A stretch of DNA of 25,278 nucleotides from contig DOCI01000118.1 of assembly GCA_003503535.1 (NCBI GenBank), positions 2,468-27,745 of the forward strand. The letters are read 5' to 3'. How positions within the stretch are numbered: the stretch's first letter is position 1; the number at the start of each line of letters is the position of its first letter. A program made the position numbers and the translations under genes. Origin of the DNA: Planctomycetaceae bacterium (GTDB lineage Bacteria; Planctomycetota; Planctomycetia; Planctomycetales; Planctomycetaceae). This document shows, in pieces, positions 14,860 to 23,442 of the stretch. The notes below the pieces were generated by a model. It was not told the DNA's origin and did not search any database. It was given only the letters and a program-made list of their open reading frames with translations.

Positions 14860-16983
14860 ATGCTGACAAAAATCGCGATCGAAAACTTTAAAGGCATCGG
14901 AGAGCGGGTCGAATTGGACCTGGCCCCGATCACGTTATTGTTTGGAGCCAACAGTGCTGGCAAGAGCAGTATTATTCACGCTTTGCATTATGCTCGTGAA
15001 GTTCTGCTCAATGGGAATCTGAATGCCCATTCAACAGAAACTGGTGGAGGGTTAATAAATCTAGGAGGATTTAAGAGTTTCAATTTCAACGGTAAATCAA
15101 ATGAATGGAATAACAAACAACCATCTAAGCGGTCTATTAAAATATATTTAGAGACTGAAGTAAATTTATCTCCAGATGAAGAGCCTGACGACGATCTAAT
15201 CCCCTATTTCGATAGTTACGAAAGAGTTCCACTGCATCCAAACATGAAAATATGGATGCAGCGTTTATGCACGTCTAGTACGGAAAAGGCAAATATTAGC
15301 GGGAATCCAACTCGACGTGAATTATTAGGCGACGATGGAGAGCATGAAGGGTGGAATTGGTCTGGGCTATTTTTCTATAAGGATATTAAGACGCTTGGCG
15401 TAGAGATAGAAATTGATAAAATTGACGATTTATCATTTCGGCATTCCAATTGGAATAACACTGGGGTTTCATTGAAGTCAATTAAGACCTTTGTGAATTC
15501 ACAACCTGGTATAAGCATAAAACTTGACAAAAGAATCGACTGGGAAGGATTTGATGGATGGAATTACTGGTTAGACGACTTCAACTTTTCAAATGATGTG
15601 CTACCGGATTCATTCTGGTCAATAGACAACATGCCCAACAGGAATTCAGCAAATCCTCTTAGATATAAGGAAAAGGTAGACATAGATAACAGATCACTCA
15701 GAGATTTATTTAAATATTATAAAGAAGACTTCGAACGTGGTGATAAATACGAACGAAAAACTGAACGCCAACAGCCACTATCTGTTTCTGAATATGATGA
15801 AGAATCAGCAAGATATGATCACATTTTTAAACAGTATTTAGCGTTTTGTTCATCTTACAGAGAACTAATTCCCGGTTGGAAGTTCTTTGCACTTCAGTAT
15901 TCCTACAGTAACCGTCCAATCGGAAAGTTGGATCTATTAAATCGACATCTGATTAACCCAAAGCATTCATGCCATCTAATTAGCCCACTATATAACCTTA
16001 CTGGTGAGACTGAGGTGGCAAAACATGTAATTCAGCAATTTCAAGATGCCGGGTGGACAAAAGAAATCATTCCGTCGGTTGAACAGCTTAGTCGTGATTG
16101 TGCCTATTCTTTCAACGCAATGGTTGTATATTCTGATTTATTCTTTTCATTGCCACTTCTGGCAATCAAAAATGAACTTGTCGACTTTCGATACCTTGGG
16201 CCACTAAGGAATATTCCAACAGCATCTGCTGAAAATGCAGATTCACAAAAACCTGAAACATGGGCAGATGGGGCCGCAGCATGGGACATTCTAAGAAATT
16301 CCAACGATTTTGATGGGATGATTGACTGGATTAACAAGGAGGACGGATTTAACTGTGGATTTCATATAACGAGACATGAAATGTGCAAAATTGATCGTAA
16401 TTGGCTAATGGACTATTTATTAGAGTTGATTGACGGGGACAGAAGTCATGAACCAGAACACAGAGAAGAGGTAATAAATGAAATCAGTTCGCAGATCGAT
16501 AAAAAAGATAGTTTATCGTATGAAATCTTTTTGATTTCCAAAGTTGGTCATGGTCCAGTTAACTTGAGCCCGAAAGATGTTGGAACCGGAGTTTCACAAG
16601 TCATTCCAGCTATCGTCATGTCTCTTGAACCTTCAACAAGAACATTAGCGATTGAACAACCAGAACTTCACTTACATCCGAAACTTCAGGCTGAATTGGG
16701 GGATGCCTTCATCGAATCCATCCGTAAGAATCAGAAAGGTTTGTTGCTTGAGACCCATAGCGAGCACTTGATTTTACGTCTTCTGCGAAGGATTAGGGAG
16801 AGTCACCAAGGCAAAGCCAAGGAAAATGCGTTTCTTAAAACCAATGACATTGCTGTCTATCATGTCAGTCAGGTAGAAGGAATGGCTAAAGCGAGAAGAA
16901 TACATGTTGACATTAATGGTGAATTTATCGAGCCATGGCCAGATGATTTTTTTGAAATCGATTTTTACGAAAGGTTCAGTTGA
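14860..16983 (+). CDS. P-loop ATPase of the ABC/OLD-like class with DUF3696-like C-terminus
   Basis: A 707-residue ATPase. Walker A is GANSAGKS (29-36). An ABC-type signature region follows (VGTGVSQVIP, ~578-587), then Walker B LAIEQPELHLHP (from 596) and a His-switch THSEH (632-636). The last ~45 residues (NDIAVYHV to EPWPDDFFEIDFYERF) match the DUF3696 pattern. There is no TOPRIM nuclease, so this is not a full OLD nuclease. In known defence pairs such as PARIS and Septu, similar ATPases hold or trigger a separately encoded effector; the 336-residue neighbour is the obvious candidate. The first ~60 codons resemble the upstream genes in composition, while the rest is markedly AT-richer, suggesting transfer or a recombination join inside the gene. 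It starts 18 bases after the 229-residue gene, with only a weak ribosome site. Confidence 0.88.
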   Translation: MLTKIAIENFKGIGERVELDLAPITLLFGANSAGKSSIIHALHYAREVLLNGNLNAHSTETGGGLINLGGFKSFNFNGKSNEWNNKQPSKRSIKIYLETEVNLSPDEEPDDDLIPYFDSYERVPLHPNMKIWMQRLCTSSTEKANISGNPTRRELLGDDGEHEGWNWSGLFFYKDIKTLGVEIEIDKIDDLSFRHSNWNNTGVSLKSIKTFVNSQPGISIKLDKRIDWEGFDGWNYWLDDFNFSNDVLPDSFWSIDNMPNRNSANPLRYKEKVDIDNRSLRDLFKYYKEDFERGDKYERKTERQQPLSVSEYDEESARYDHIFKQYLAFCSSYRELIPGWKFFALQYSYSNRPIGKLDLLNRHLINPKHSCHLISPLYNLTGETEVAKHVIQQFQDAGWTKEIIPSVEQLSRDCAYSFNAMVVYSDLFFSLPLLAIKNELVDFRYLGPLRNIPTASAENADSQKPETWADGAAAWDILRNSNDFDGMIDWINKEDGFNCGFHITRHEMCKIDRNWLMDYLLELIDGDRSHEPEHREEVINEISSQIDKKDSLSYEIFLISKVGHGPVNLSPKDVGTGVSQVIPAIVMSLEPSTRTLAIEQPELHLHPKLQAELGDAFIESIRKNQKGLLLETHSEHLILRLLRRIRESHQGKAKENAFLKTNDIAVYHVSQVEGMAKARRIHVDINGEFIEPWPDDFFEIDFYERFS

Positions 16984-17993
16984 TGCTATCTGAATTTGCA
17001 TTTACACCTTCCGTATTTGACGAAAATGCACAAGAGGATAAGGACGCATGGCGAGAGCAAATTCGTGAGATCAATTTAGCAATGTTTCCACGAATTGGAT
17101 CTTGGCCTATTGTAATTTCAGACCTCTTTGAAGGAGGATGGTCTGAGCTTGTCCAATCGTATGTAGATAATATTGAGGATCACCGTTCAAAAACTGCTTG
17201 CCAATCTTTGTTAACCCAAGGCCGTAAAATGTTAGTTAAGCGTCCTTGCTGTCATGATGCTTGGCCAGGTGAAGACGATGCAGAATGGTGTCGAGAAGCT
17301 CAAGCAACCGATTTGATCGAACCTATTGACCGTATTATTTCCACCAGAAATACCATTGATTTATCTCATGAAGAATTCCATAAAATTCGTTGTTTAGATG
17401 AAACTAATGACTCCGGTTTCTGGAACGGGATATCTAATGACTCACCATCTTTGAAAATGATCGAGCAAATCGACTTACTCAGGAAGATTTGTTTACATTC
17501 TGAATGGATAGCATTCATTAATCCTTATGCTCTGGGAAATGAACTCGATTTTACAGAGAAACTAATCAGACATGCTCTCGCCAAGAAAGAGGGATTCAAA
17601 TCTCCTCACATTGAAGTACATGTCATGTCTCCATCGCGGTTTGACAGTGCTGACAATGAGTCCAGTAAGAAAAAAGCTGTAAAAAATTTCCAGGATTGCT
17701 TGGGAAATAATTTTAAAGCATCTAATACAATACAAATCTATTTTTGGCCGAAATTACTTGATCGTATTTTTATCGGAGGATCATTTCAGCAAGATTCAGA
17801 TGGAAAGCGACTCAAAGCCCCCAGATGGGGTGTTGCGATGAATCATGTTGCAAGAAATGATCACTCTGATAATTCTACAACTGAATGGAAGCTGCTTTCT
17901 AAGAAAAGCATTCTTGATTGGTTTTACAAGTACGTATCAGACACTGATAGGCAAAAGCCAACTCCCTGTGAGCTAGTGATTAGTAATGAGTGA
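16983..17993 (+). CDS. Unknown 336-residue protein, probable effector or partner of the DUF3696-like ATPase
   Basis: The ATG at 16983 shares one base with the ATPase stop (TGATG), giving tight translational coupling; a TTG one codon earlier is less likely. I do not recognise the family. The C-terminal half has alpha/beta character: IEVHVMSPSRFD (~208-219), then TIQIYFWPKLLDRIFIGGSF (~244-263), then RWGVAMNHVARND. The LLDRIFIGG strand recalls the (H/K)DR strand of PLD-like effector domains, but a full HKD pair is not visible, so this is only a hint. A Cys/His-rich stretch (KRPCCHDAW, ~80-88) could bind metal. No membrane segment is seen. It is AT-rich like the ATPase, so the two probably arrived together. 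It is the last gene of this operon. Confidence 0.8.
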   Translation: MLSEFAFTPSVFDENAQEDKDAWREQIREINLAMFPRIGSWPIVISDLFEGGWSELVQSYVDNIEDHRSKTACQSLLTQGRKMLVKRPCCHDAWPGEDDAEWCREAQATDLIEPIDRIISTRNTIDLSHEEFHKIRCLDETNDSGFWNGISNDSPSLKMIEQIDLLRKICLHSEWIAFINPYALGNELDFTEKLIRHALAKKEGFKSPHIEVHVMSPSRFDSADNESSKKKAVKNFQDCLGNNFKASNTIQIYFWPKLLDRIFIGGSFQQDSDGKRLKAPRWGVAMNHVARNDHSDNSTTEWKLLSKKSILDWFYKYVSDTDRQKPTPCELVISNE

Positions 17994-18064
17994 ATCAATT
18001 CTACACAGATCTCTAATCATAAAATTATGGAAGTGTAAATATTTATTCTCACTTTATTACAATC

Positions 18065-18218
18065 CAGGGCAATCGCATGAGAATTACTTACAATAACACC
18101 TAATAAACAGGCGTTTTCGACACTTTCACTAAAGTTGAGGACACGAAATCGCATCTTTTTTACTAACAATCACACTAAAAACGCTGTATTTGCAGAGTTT
18201 TCTCATGCGATTGCCCTG
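18065..18218. mobile_element. 154-bp MITE-like element with 19-bp perfect terminal inverted repeats
   Basis: The left end CAGGGCAATCGCATGAGAA (18065-18083) is repeated perfectly in inverse at the right end (18200-18218). The element is flanked on both sides by the 9-base direct repeat ATTACAATC (18056-18064 and 18219-18227), the signature of a target-site duplication. It has no coding capacity, so a transposase elsewhere must have moved it. Internal GCGTTTT/AAAACGC arms suggest further folding. A 9-bp duplication fits IS4-type and some other DDE transposases; I cannot assign the parent family. The repeats are still perfect, so the insertion is probably recent. Confidence 0.88.
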
Positions 18219-18230
18219 ATTACAATCCCA

Positions 18231-18246
18231 GTTGTACAAACACAAC
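18231..18246. promoter_or_regulatory. Imperfect inverted repeat before the activator gene, possible operator
   Basis: GTTGT-ACAAAC-ACAAC lies between the MITE-like element and the activator start. Its TTGT..CAAACA core resembles the 15-bp palindrome at 11566-11580, which suggests autoregulation by the same protein. The match is loose and could be chance. Confidence 0.25.
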
Positions 18247-18258
18247 AGGATTGGTGAT

Positions 18259-19863
18259 ATGAACATTCGAAAAGTTCTTGTGCAGTGGATTGGTCACAGT
18301 GACTTGAGGGCTTTGTCAGCATCATTGCCCGCGGCAAAAGCAAATGAGATCCTTGATCGTATAGGTGGTTCTTCGTCTGACGCTGATGGCTTAGGTCCAA
18401 CAAAAACTCTACTCGAAACCCAGGAATTCGACGAGATCAGGCTTCTGAGCAATTACGATAAAAATTGGAATACGTGGTTCAAAGCCTGGCTGAAAAAGCC
18501 TGTGAAGATCATCGAAGTCGAACTAAATAAGCCAACTGATTATGCAGCAATCTTCGAGATTACGAACCGCGAACTCAATGCAATTAAAGAAGTAAAACAG
18601 ACGACAGCTGAGTTGTGCCTGCATTTGAGCCCAGGGACCCCAGCCATGATTGCCGTAATGGTGTTGTTGGGGAAAACACGCTTTCCAGCGACTTTCTATG
18701 AAACCTCACGGAATGGCAAATCCTGGATCACGCATGTCCCTTTTGATCTGATTGATATCATTCCAGATGTGCTGAGAAATCCAGATGTCTATCTACAGCA
18801 CCTGGCATCGGAGTCTCCCGCGGAAGTCGAAGGATTTGAAGACATCATTGGGAATAGTAGTGCCATTCGAGAATCGGTGGGACGTGCCAAACGAGCGGCA
18901 ATTCGCAGCGTTTCCGTTCTGCTGCTCGGGGAAAGCGGTACCGGAAAAGAAATGTTCGCCCAAGCCATTCATAAAGCCAGTCCACGACGTGATCAACCCT
19001 TTATTGCAATCAACTGTGCCGCCTTACCGCAGACACTACTGGAATCTGAATTGTTTGGACATGCTAAGGGAGCCTTCACGGGAGCCGCCAAAGAACGACT
19101 GGGAGCTTTTGAAGCGGCGAACGGTGGGACGATCTTCCTAGATGAGATAGGGGAGTGTGAACTCGAAACGCAGGCCAAACTTCTCCGCGTGCTGCAGCCG
19201 ATTACGGGGGAGGGGGCGGGCATTCGGAAATTCTCCCGGATTGGTGAAGAACGGGAACGCACCGTCGACGTGCGGATTTTGGCAGCGACAAACCGAAATC
19301 TTCATCACGCCATTCAGAAACATCAATTCCGAGACGACCTCTACTACAGACTGGCAGCCGTAACAATCAATTTACCGGCTCTCAAAGAAAGAAAATCAGA
19401 CCTTCCAGTACTCACAAAACATCTACTGGGAGTCCTCAACAGGCAATTTGCGTTGGAAGATCCAACCTACCAGTACAAAATATTATCTGCATCCGCCAAT
19501 AAATTTGTGAAAGAGTATTCATGGCCGGGAAATGTCCGGCAGCTTTACAATGCTCTAGTTCAGGCGGTTGTATTAACGGATGGTGAAACAATTGGTCGCA
19601 ATGAGCTGGCAGCCGCTCTTGGAGAATTCTCAGGAAGAGAATCCCTTCAAGCTGCAGAATTGAATCAGGAACTTGGCGACGGATTTCATCTCGAAGAACA
19701 CTTGAAGTCCGTTCAGAAACACTACCTTGAGCAGGCAATGCTTCAATCTCGGGGAGTCAAAGTAAAAGCAGCCCACTTACTGGGTATGAAGAATTACCAG
19801 ACTCTTGATGCACAAATGAAACGCCTGGGAATCAGACAGGATTGGGACAATACCTCAAACTAA
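18259..19863 (+). CDS. Sigma-54 enhancer-binding activator with RtcR/CARF-like sensor domain
   Basis: A 534-residue activator. The ATG at 18259 has AGGA 8 bases upstream; a TTG at 18232 is less likely. Residues 1-~175 look like the RtcR/CARF-like sensor: the opening strand [11 protein letters not shown] and the [10 protein letters not shown] motif (121-130), comparable to the ligand-binding SxGT loop of CARF domains. CARF domains bind cyclic oligonucleotides; RtcR responds to RNA damage. Residues ~195-435 are the AAA+ domain: Walker A GESGTGKE (224-231), the sigma-54 contact loop GAFTGA (271-276, intact), Walker B GGTIFLDE (289-296), and FRDDLYYRL with arginine fingers. The C-terminus (~480-530) is a Fis-type HTH. 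No rtcA, rtcB or TROVE gene is nearby, so it probably controls the two sigma-54 promoters at 11656 and 19885 instead of the usual RNA-repair operon. A MITE-like element sits in its leader. Confidence 0.9.
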   Translation: MNIRKVLVQWIGHSDLRALSASLPAAKANEILDRIGGSSSDADGLGPTKTLLETQEFDEIRLLSNYDKNWNTWFKAWLKKPVKIIEVELNKPTDYAAIFEITNRELNAIKEVKQTTAELCLHLSPGTPAMIAVMVLLGKTRFPATFYETSRNGKSWITHVPFDLIDIIPDVLRNPDVYLQHLASESPAEVEGFEDIIGNSSAIRESVGRAKRAAIRSVSVLLLGESGTGKEMFAQAIHKASPRRDQPFIAINCAALPQTLLESELFGHAKGAFTGAAKERLGAFEAANGGTIFLDEIGECELETQAKLLRVLQPITGEGAGIRKFSRIGEERERTVDVRILAATNRNLHHAIQKHQFRDDLYYRLAAVTINLPALKERKSDLPVLTKHLLGVLNRQFALEDPTYQYKILSASANKFVKEYSWPGNVRQLYNALVQAVVLTDGETIGRNELAAALGEFSGRESLQAAELNQELGDGFHLEEHLKSVQKHYLEQAMLQSRGVKVKAAHLLGMKNYQTLDAQMKRLGIRQDWDNTSN

Positions 19864-19884
19864 AAATAATCGGCATCTGCATGA

Positions 19885-19900
19885 TGGCACGTTTTCTGCT
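19885..19900 (+). promoter_or_regulatory. Sigma-54 (-24/-12) promoter for the nucleotidase/HEPN operon
   Basis: TGGCAC-GTTTT-CTGCT matches TGGCAC-N5-TTGC(A/T) with the GG-N10-GC spacing (GG 19886-19887, GC 19898-19899). It lies 21 bases after the activator stop and points toward the nucleotidase genes. The predicted start is near 19911, 27 bases before the decayed frame at 19938. Its -24 half is identical to that of the promoter at 11656. Confidence 0.72.
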
Positions 19901-19937
19901 TTAGAGAACTTGAATATTTATAGACCGTACCCCACCC

Positions 19938-20243
19938 ATGAAATCATTTAACTTTGAGATTATTCGAACAGAGTGGCCAGAGCATCAAGGGCTTTGTGTC
20001 TTTGATCAAGCCTAAACTCATCTGGATTCCGTCATGACATTTGAAAATCTCAGAATGCTTATTCAACAGCCCGTCGAATGAATTCATCACAATCAGTGGC
20101 TATCAAAACCAAATCAGGCCAATTTCAATGATTCACTGGTTTTACAAAAGTTTCCAGAAGTTATTCCCGAGCAAGAAGTAAATTTTATGGTTGGTGATCA
20201 TTTCATTTCTGACGTACACCGTGCCATCATAAGGAAGTATTAG
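19938..20243 (+). pseudogene. Decayed small gene with two in-frame stops, first position of the operon
   Basis: An ATG at 19938 opens a frame that, apart from a TAA (20013-20015) and a TGA (20079-20081), stays readable for 102 codons to a TAG at 20241-20243. That TAG directly abuts the nucleotidase ATG. The pieces are protein-like: MKSFNFEIIRTEWPEHQG, MTFENLRMLIQQPVE and VNFMVGDHFISDVHRAIIRK. The position (27 bases after the predicted sigma-54 start, ending at the next start codon) is what a real first gene would show. I do not recognise the family. Alternatives are an untranslated leader whose open frame is chance, or sequencing errors. Confidence 0.42.
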
Positions 20244-21245
20244 ATGCCAGCTGATTTGAGCAAGAGCCTGGTCATTGGTGTCTCCTCCCGGGCTTTATTC
20301 AATCTGGAGGAAGAGAACGCCATTTTCGAAGCCGAGGGAGAAGCCGCTTATACTGCTCATTTGAGGGGTCGAGAAAAAATTCCTCTCCAGCCAGGGACAG
20401 GGTTCCGACTCGTTCAGGCAATTCTAAACCTGAATCATCAGGTCGCAGAAAGCCAGGAAAAACGTGGAATTAAACGGAATTATCGTCCTTGCGAGGTGGT
20501 AATCATGTCAAAAAACAGCCCCGCTACAAGTTATTGCCTGTTCAATTCTATCGAGCATCACAAATTGGACATCCAGCGGGCCGTACTTTCTGGAGGACGG
20601 CAACTGTCCCCCTACGTCAAACCGTTTTCAATCGATCTTTATCTATCTGCTTACGAGGATGATGTGCAGTCTGTTATGGATGCCGAAATCGCAGCCGCAG
20701 TGATTTATGGCAGTCCTGAGAAAACTGCTGATCCTGAAGAGGAAATCCGAATTGCTTTTGATGGGGATGCAGTCCTGTTCTCAGATGAAGCTGAGCAGAT
20801 TTATCAGTCAGATGGAGTCGAGAGGTTTCTTGAACATGAACAGCAGAAAGCACAGCAACCTTTACCGAAAGGACCATTTGCTCGACTGTTAAAAACATTA
20901 TCTGAGCTTCAGAAAGATGAAATCTTTGAAAAGCCTCCCATCCGGACGGCCTTGGTAACCGCCAGAAATATGCCAGCTCATCTACGTGTACTGAACACAT
21001 TCCGAGCCTGGGATGTTCATGTTGATGAAGCATTTTTCATGGGCGGTATAAAAAAAGACGAAATTCTGGAGGCTTTCAATCCTCATATTTTCTTTGATGA
21101 TCAAAAAACACATTGTGATTCGGCTGCCAAAGTTGTCCCAACAAGTCGAGTACTCTCGTCACAGAAAAAATCTGTTATGGGTAAAAAAAAGCGGCCCAGA
21201 AAAGCGACAAAGAAATCTACGAACAGGAATGAGAAAAACAAATGA
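20244..21245 (+). CDS. Cytosolic 5'-nucleotidase, NT5C1 type (HAD-like)
   Basis: A 333-residue protein matching the 5'-nucleotidase family of NT5C1A (PF06189), which dephosphorylates nucleoside monophosphates. Visible features: N-terminal LVIGVSSRALFNLEEENAIF, HAD nucleophile loop FDGDAVLFSDE (172-182), TARNMP (239-244) and the metal-binding FFDDQ (283-287). A lysine/arginine-rich tail (~308-333) follows the catalytic domain and might bind nucleic acid. AAGGAAG 7 bases upstream supports the start. It lies behind the 19885 sigma-54 promoter, and its stop overlaps the next gene (ATGA). In this setting an induced nucleotidase could drain nucleotides or remove a signalling nucleotide made during infection. 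That role is inference; the enzyme family call is firm. Confidence 0.88.
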   Translation: MPADLSKSLVIGVSSRALFNLEEENAIFEAEGEAAYTAHLRGREKIPLQPGTGFRLVQAILNLNHQVAESQEKRGIKRNYRPCEVVIMSKNSPATSYCLFNSIEHHKLDIQRAVLSGGRQLSPYVKPFSIDLYLSAYEDDVQSVMDAEIAAAVIYGSPEKTADPEEEIRIAFDGDAVLFSDEAEQIYQSDGVERFLEHEQQKAQQPLPKGPFARLLKTLSELQKDEIFEKPPIRTALVTARNMPAHLRVLNTFRAWDVHVDEAFFMGGIKKDEILEAFNPHIFFDDQKTHCDSAAKVVPTSRVLSSQKKSVMGKKKRPRKATKKSTNRNEKNK

Positions 21246-21919
21246 ACCAACGAATACGCAACATACTTGAAGACTTGGAAGCTGTGCGGGAAAACCTGCT
21301 GGCTCTTTCTGACGACATTTGGCTATCGATTGACCACAACGATTCTGAGGCTCTGGATCGAGGGTATCAATTCAAGAAAACTTACAACGATAAAGCCGCT
21401 TCGTTCGATGTCCTAGCCAGTGACATCTCGGAAATCGTCCAGCAGTTTACGGAAGTGCGATTAGAATCTTCTGAAGAATCCGGCATAGAAGATGAGGTGG
21501 CTAATCAACGAATCATCCAGGAACTCAAACGGGATGAACCACATTGTATTGATGAGGATTTCACCTTCATTCGCCCCTATGGCTTCATCCTTGATGGTAA
21601 AGGCACAATTGGCATAACGAACTGGCGTCTGCTTTACATCAGTTTCTGCCGCCAACTCGCTAAGCGAGATTCAGAGCGATTTCAGTCTCTTCCTGAAAAC
21701 AGTGATCACATTAGCAACCGTGGGCACCGAGCATTTAACAGAAATCCAGACGAACTCCGAACTTCCAGCGAAATTACAGATGGTATTCACGCCGAAGTTA
21801 ATCTATCGGCCAATATGATCCGCAATGAAATCCGTCGCCTGTTAAAATCTTTTCAGATCCCGGAAACACGATTCCAGGTGTATTTACGGGAGGATCGAGA
21901 TGCAAACCGTAGCCGCTAA
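21242..21919 (+). CDS. Unknown 225-residue protein coupled to the 5'-nucleotidase
   Basis: The ATG overlaps the nucleotidase stop (ATGA), so the two are probably co-translated. Residues 1-~75 are helical with coiled-coil character (RNILEDLEAVRENLLALSDD). After an acidic linker, residues ~100-215 form a compact domain with a striking conserved-looking core: DFTFIRPYGFILDG (~105-118), ITNWRLLYISFCRQLAKRD, SNRGHRAFNRNPDELR (~158-173) and AEVNLSANMIRNEIRRLL (~183-200). I have a sense of having seen this domain in accessory regions but cannot name it and assign no function. No membrane segment or signal peptide. Base composition is like the nucleotidase, unlike the AT-rich gene that follows. Confidence 0.8.
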   Translation: MNQRIRNILEDLEAVRENLLALSDDIWLSIDHNDSEALDRGYQFKKTYNDKAASFDVLASDISEIVQQFTEVRLESSEESGIEDEVANQRIIQELKRDEPHCIDEDFTFIRPYGFILDGKGTIGITNWRLLYISFCRQLAKRDSERFQSLPENSDHISNRGHRAFNRNPDELRTSSEITDGIHAEVNLSANMIRNEIRRLLKSFQIPETRFQVYLREDRDANRSR

Positions 21920-21989
21920 TATATGAATTTTCAAATCGTATTGAAGAAGATACAAAGAATTCCAGAGCTCTCATTAGAAAAGGTATCTC

Positions 21990-23438
21990 ATGGGACAAAC
22001 CCCATTCGACATCTCACTCAGCGAAGCCATGTTGCTTGGGCGATGTTTAGGATTATATGAGGAAGCCAATCGGAACGAATTCCGTTTTCCATTGAAATTT
22101 ATCTTTGATAAATACCTAAAGCCGATGTTACCTCATATAAAAGCCATGGAAAAATTGACAGAGGTTACTGTTCCAGTTTCTGTTGACTGGCATAAGCTTC
22201 CAGACGAGAGCAGCATCGGCTATTCAAATGCAACACCTAATTTCGTCTATTGGAAAGAAAACGAGTCCATTAATGCTATGCTGTTCGTATCCAGAAAGAA
22301 GTTTCTTGATCGACTGATAATTGAATGGCTTATCGATGAACTTCCAGGGGATTATCAGGCATTACTCGAGAGTCCCGAAGACAATGCTCGATCATATTTC
22401 GAGCTCCACAAGAATGCGGGTTCGAATCCAAGTTATTTTTACAGTACTGATAAATTAATTGAGGAAAACGAAAATGAAGAAATCCAAGACGTTTCTAAAA
22501 GAGTGCTTGATTTAATCAATATTCAAAATTGCGAGGACATCAGAGAAGCCTATAGCATTGGGATTGCGTTATCTCAAATTCAAATATTAGTATGCATGGC
22601 CCTCGTTGATATTCAAAGTTACTTTATCGTTGGAAGCCCTCTAAACTTCTATTTAGGGCATAGCGAAGACCTCGATTCTCTCATTTATTCAATAGAAGCA
22701 TCACAGCAGATCGAGCCGATTTTTTTTAGCCAGTCAGTTTCTCCTAGTGACTGGGCAAAAGAATGCCTTGTTATATTTAATCGACTCTCCGAACATGAAT
22801 CCATTACTAAAAGCAATCATTCGTCATTATGGATTCAAAATCTTCAAGCAAAAATTAATCTCATCCCGGTTGACGTTGACTGTCCCGTTGACAGTAGTTT
22901 GGGCCAAGAGGGTTTCCATGAATATTTAGAATGCATCCAAGAGACCAGAGCGTTTACTTTTTTTCTTCAAGGAGAACTATGTGGGCGATGGGCAGGTTTT
23001 GACAATCAAATAACCGAATACGATAAACACTGTTTAGTACCTCGATGGATACGGTTAACTCCGAATTCTTCAGCCGATAGAGTTCGAGGTTCTTTAGATG
23101 ATATTGGAACTAAGTTTAAAAATTACTCATCTACAGAAGATCTCAGTTCAATTGTCTTAAATCTCAAAGATGGAATTGAAGCATTGGCCAAAAGAATTTG
23201 GGATAAAGAATTTGCAGAAAGTCCAAATAAATCCGTAAGCGATGTGTTGCACGATAAAATTCGAAACGAAGATGGAATGAAAAAAAAATTCGCAAGCTTA
23301 GCACTTCATATGTATAAAATCTACAGAAATGATGCAACGCATAACATCGATCGTTTTACTTGCAGTACTGAAGAGTCTGTGAGTTTTTATTGGAACATGC
23401 GTGCTCTTCTAAAAATGTATGAAGAAATAGACAAGTGA
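21990..23438 (+). CDS. Large protein with C-terminal HEPN/Abi-C-like Rx4H motif, putative RNase effector
   Basis: A 482-residue, AT-rich gene. AAAGG upstream supports the ATG at 21990. Residues 1-~400 are not recognised; they contain mixed alpha/beta segments and no P-loop. The last ~80 residues are helical and carry KIYRNDATHN (R446-x4-H451), matching the RX4-6H catalytic motif of HEPN RNases and the Abi-C style (RN....H). HEPN proteins cleave RNA in abortive-infection and toxin-antitoxin systems. The gene starts 70 bases after the 225-residue gene and ends four bases before a broken vWA gene. Its composition differs from both neighbours and its right end coincides with the loss of the vWA 5' end, so it probably entered the operon by insertion. 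It may be an effector under the 19885 promoter, but it could also have its own. Confidence 0.8.
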   Translation: MGQTPFDISLSEAMLLGRCLGLYEEANRNEFRFPLKFIFDKYLKPMLPHIKAMEKLTEVTVPVSVDWHKLPDESSIGYSNATPNFVYWKENESINAMLFVSRKKFLDRLIIEWLIDELPGDYQALLESPEDNARSYFELHKNAGSNPSYFYSTDKLIEENENEEIQDVSKRVLDLINIQNCEDIREAYSIGIALSQIQILVCMALVDIQSYFIVGSPLNFYLGHSEDLDSLIYSIEASQQIEPIFFSQSVSPSDWAKECLVIFNRLSEHESITKSNHSSLWIQNLQAKINLIPVDVDCPVDSSLGQEGFHEYLECIQETRAFTFFLQGELCGRWAGFDNQITEYDKHCLVPRWIRLTPNSSADRVRGSLDDIGTKFKNYSSTEDLSSIVLNLKDGIEALAKRIWDKEFAESPNKSVSDVLHDKIRNEDGMKKKFASLALHMYKIYRNDATHNIDRFTCSTEESVSFYWNMRALLKMYEEIDK

Positions 23439-23442
23439 GACT

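Larger units (their letters stand above)
17994..18258. other. Leader of the activator gene, mostly occupied by a MITE-like element
   Basis: This interval holds no gene. Bases 18056-18227 are an inserted element with its target duplications. Removing the element joins the sequence at 18064 to the second duplication copy at 18219, about 40 bases upstream of the activator start. The native activator promoter has therefore probably been split or displaced. Confidence 0.6.

Noticed and set aside
16960..17993. The 336-residue protein as a DUF4435/TOPRIM-like effector as in PARIS
   Set aside because: I could not see the expected acidic TOPRIM motifs; calling it AriB-like would be guessing.
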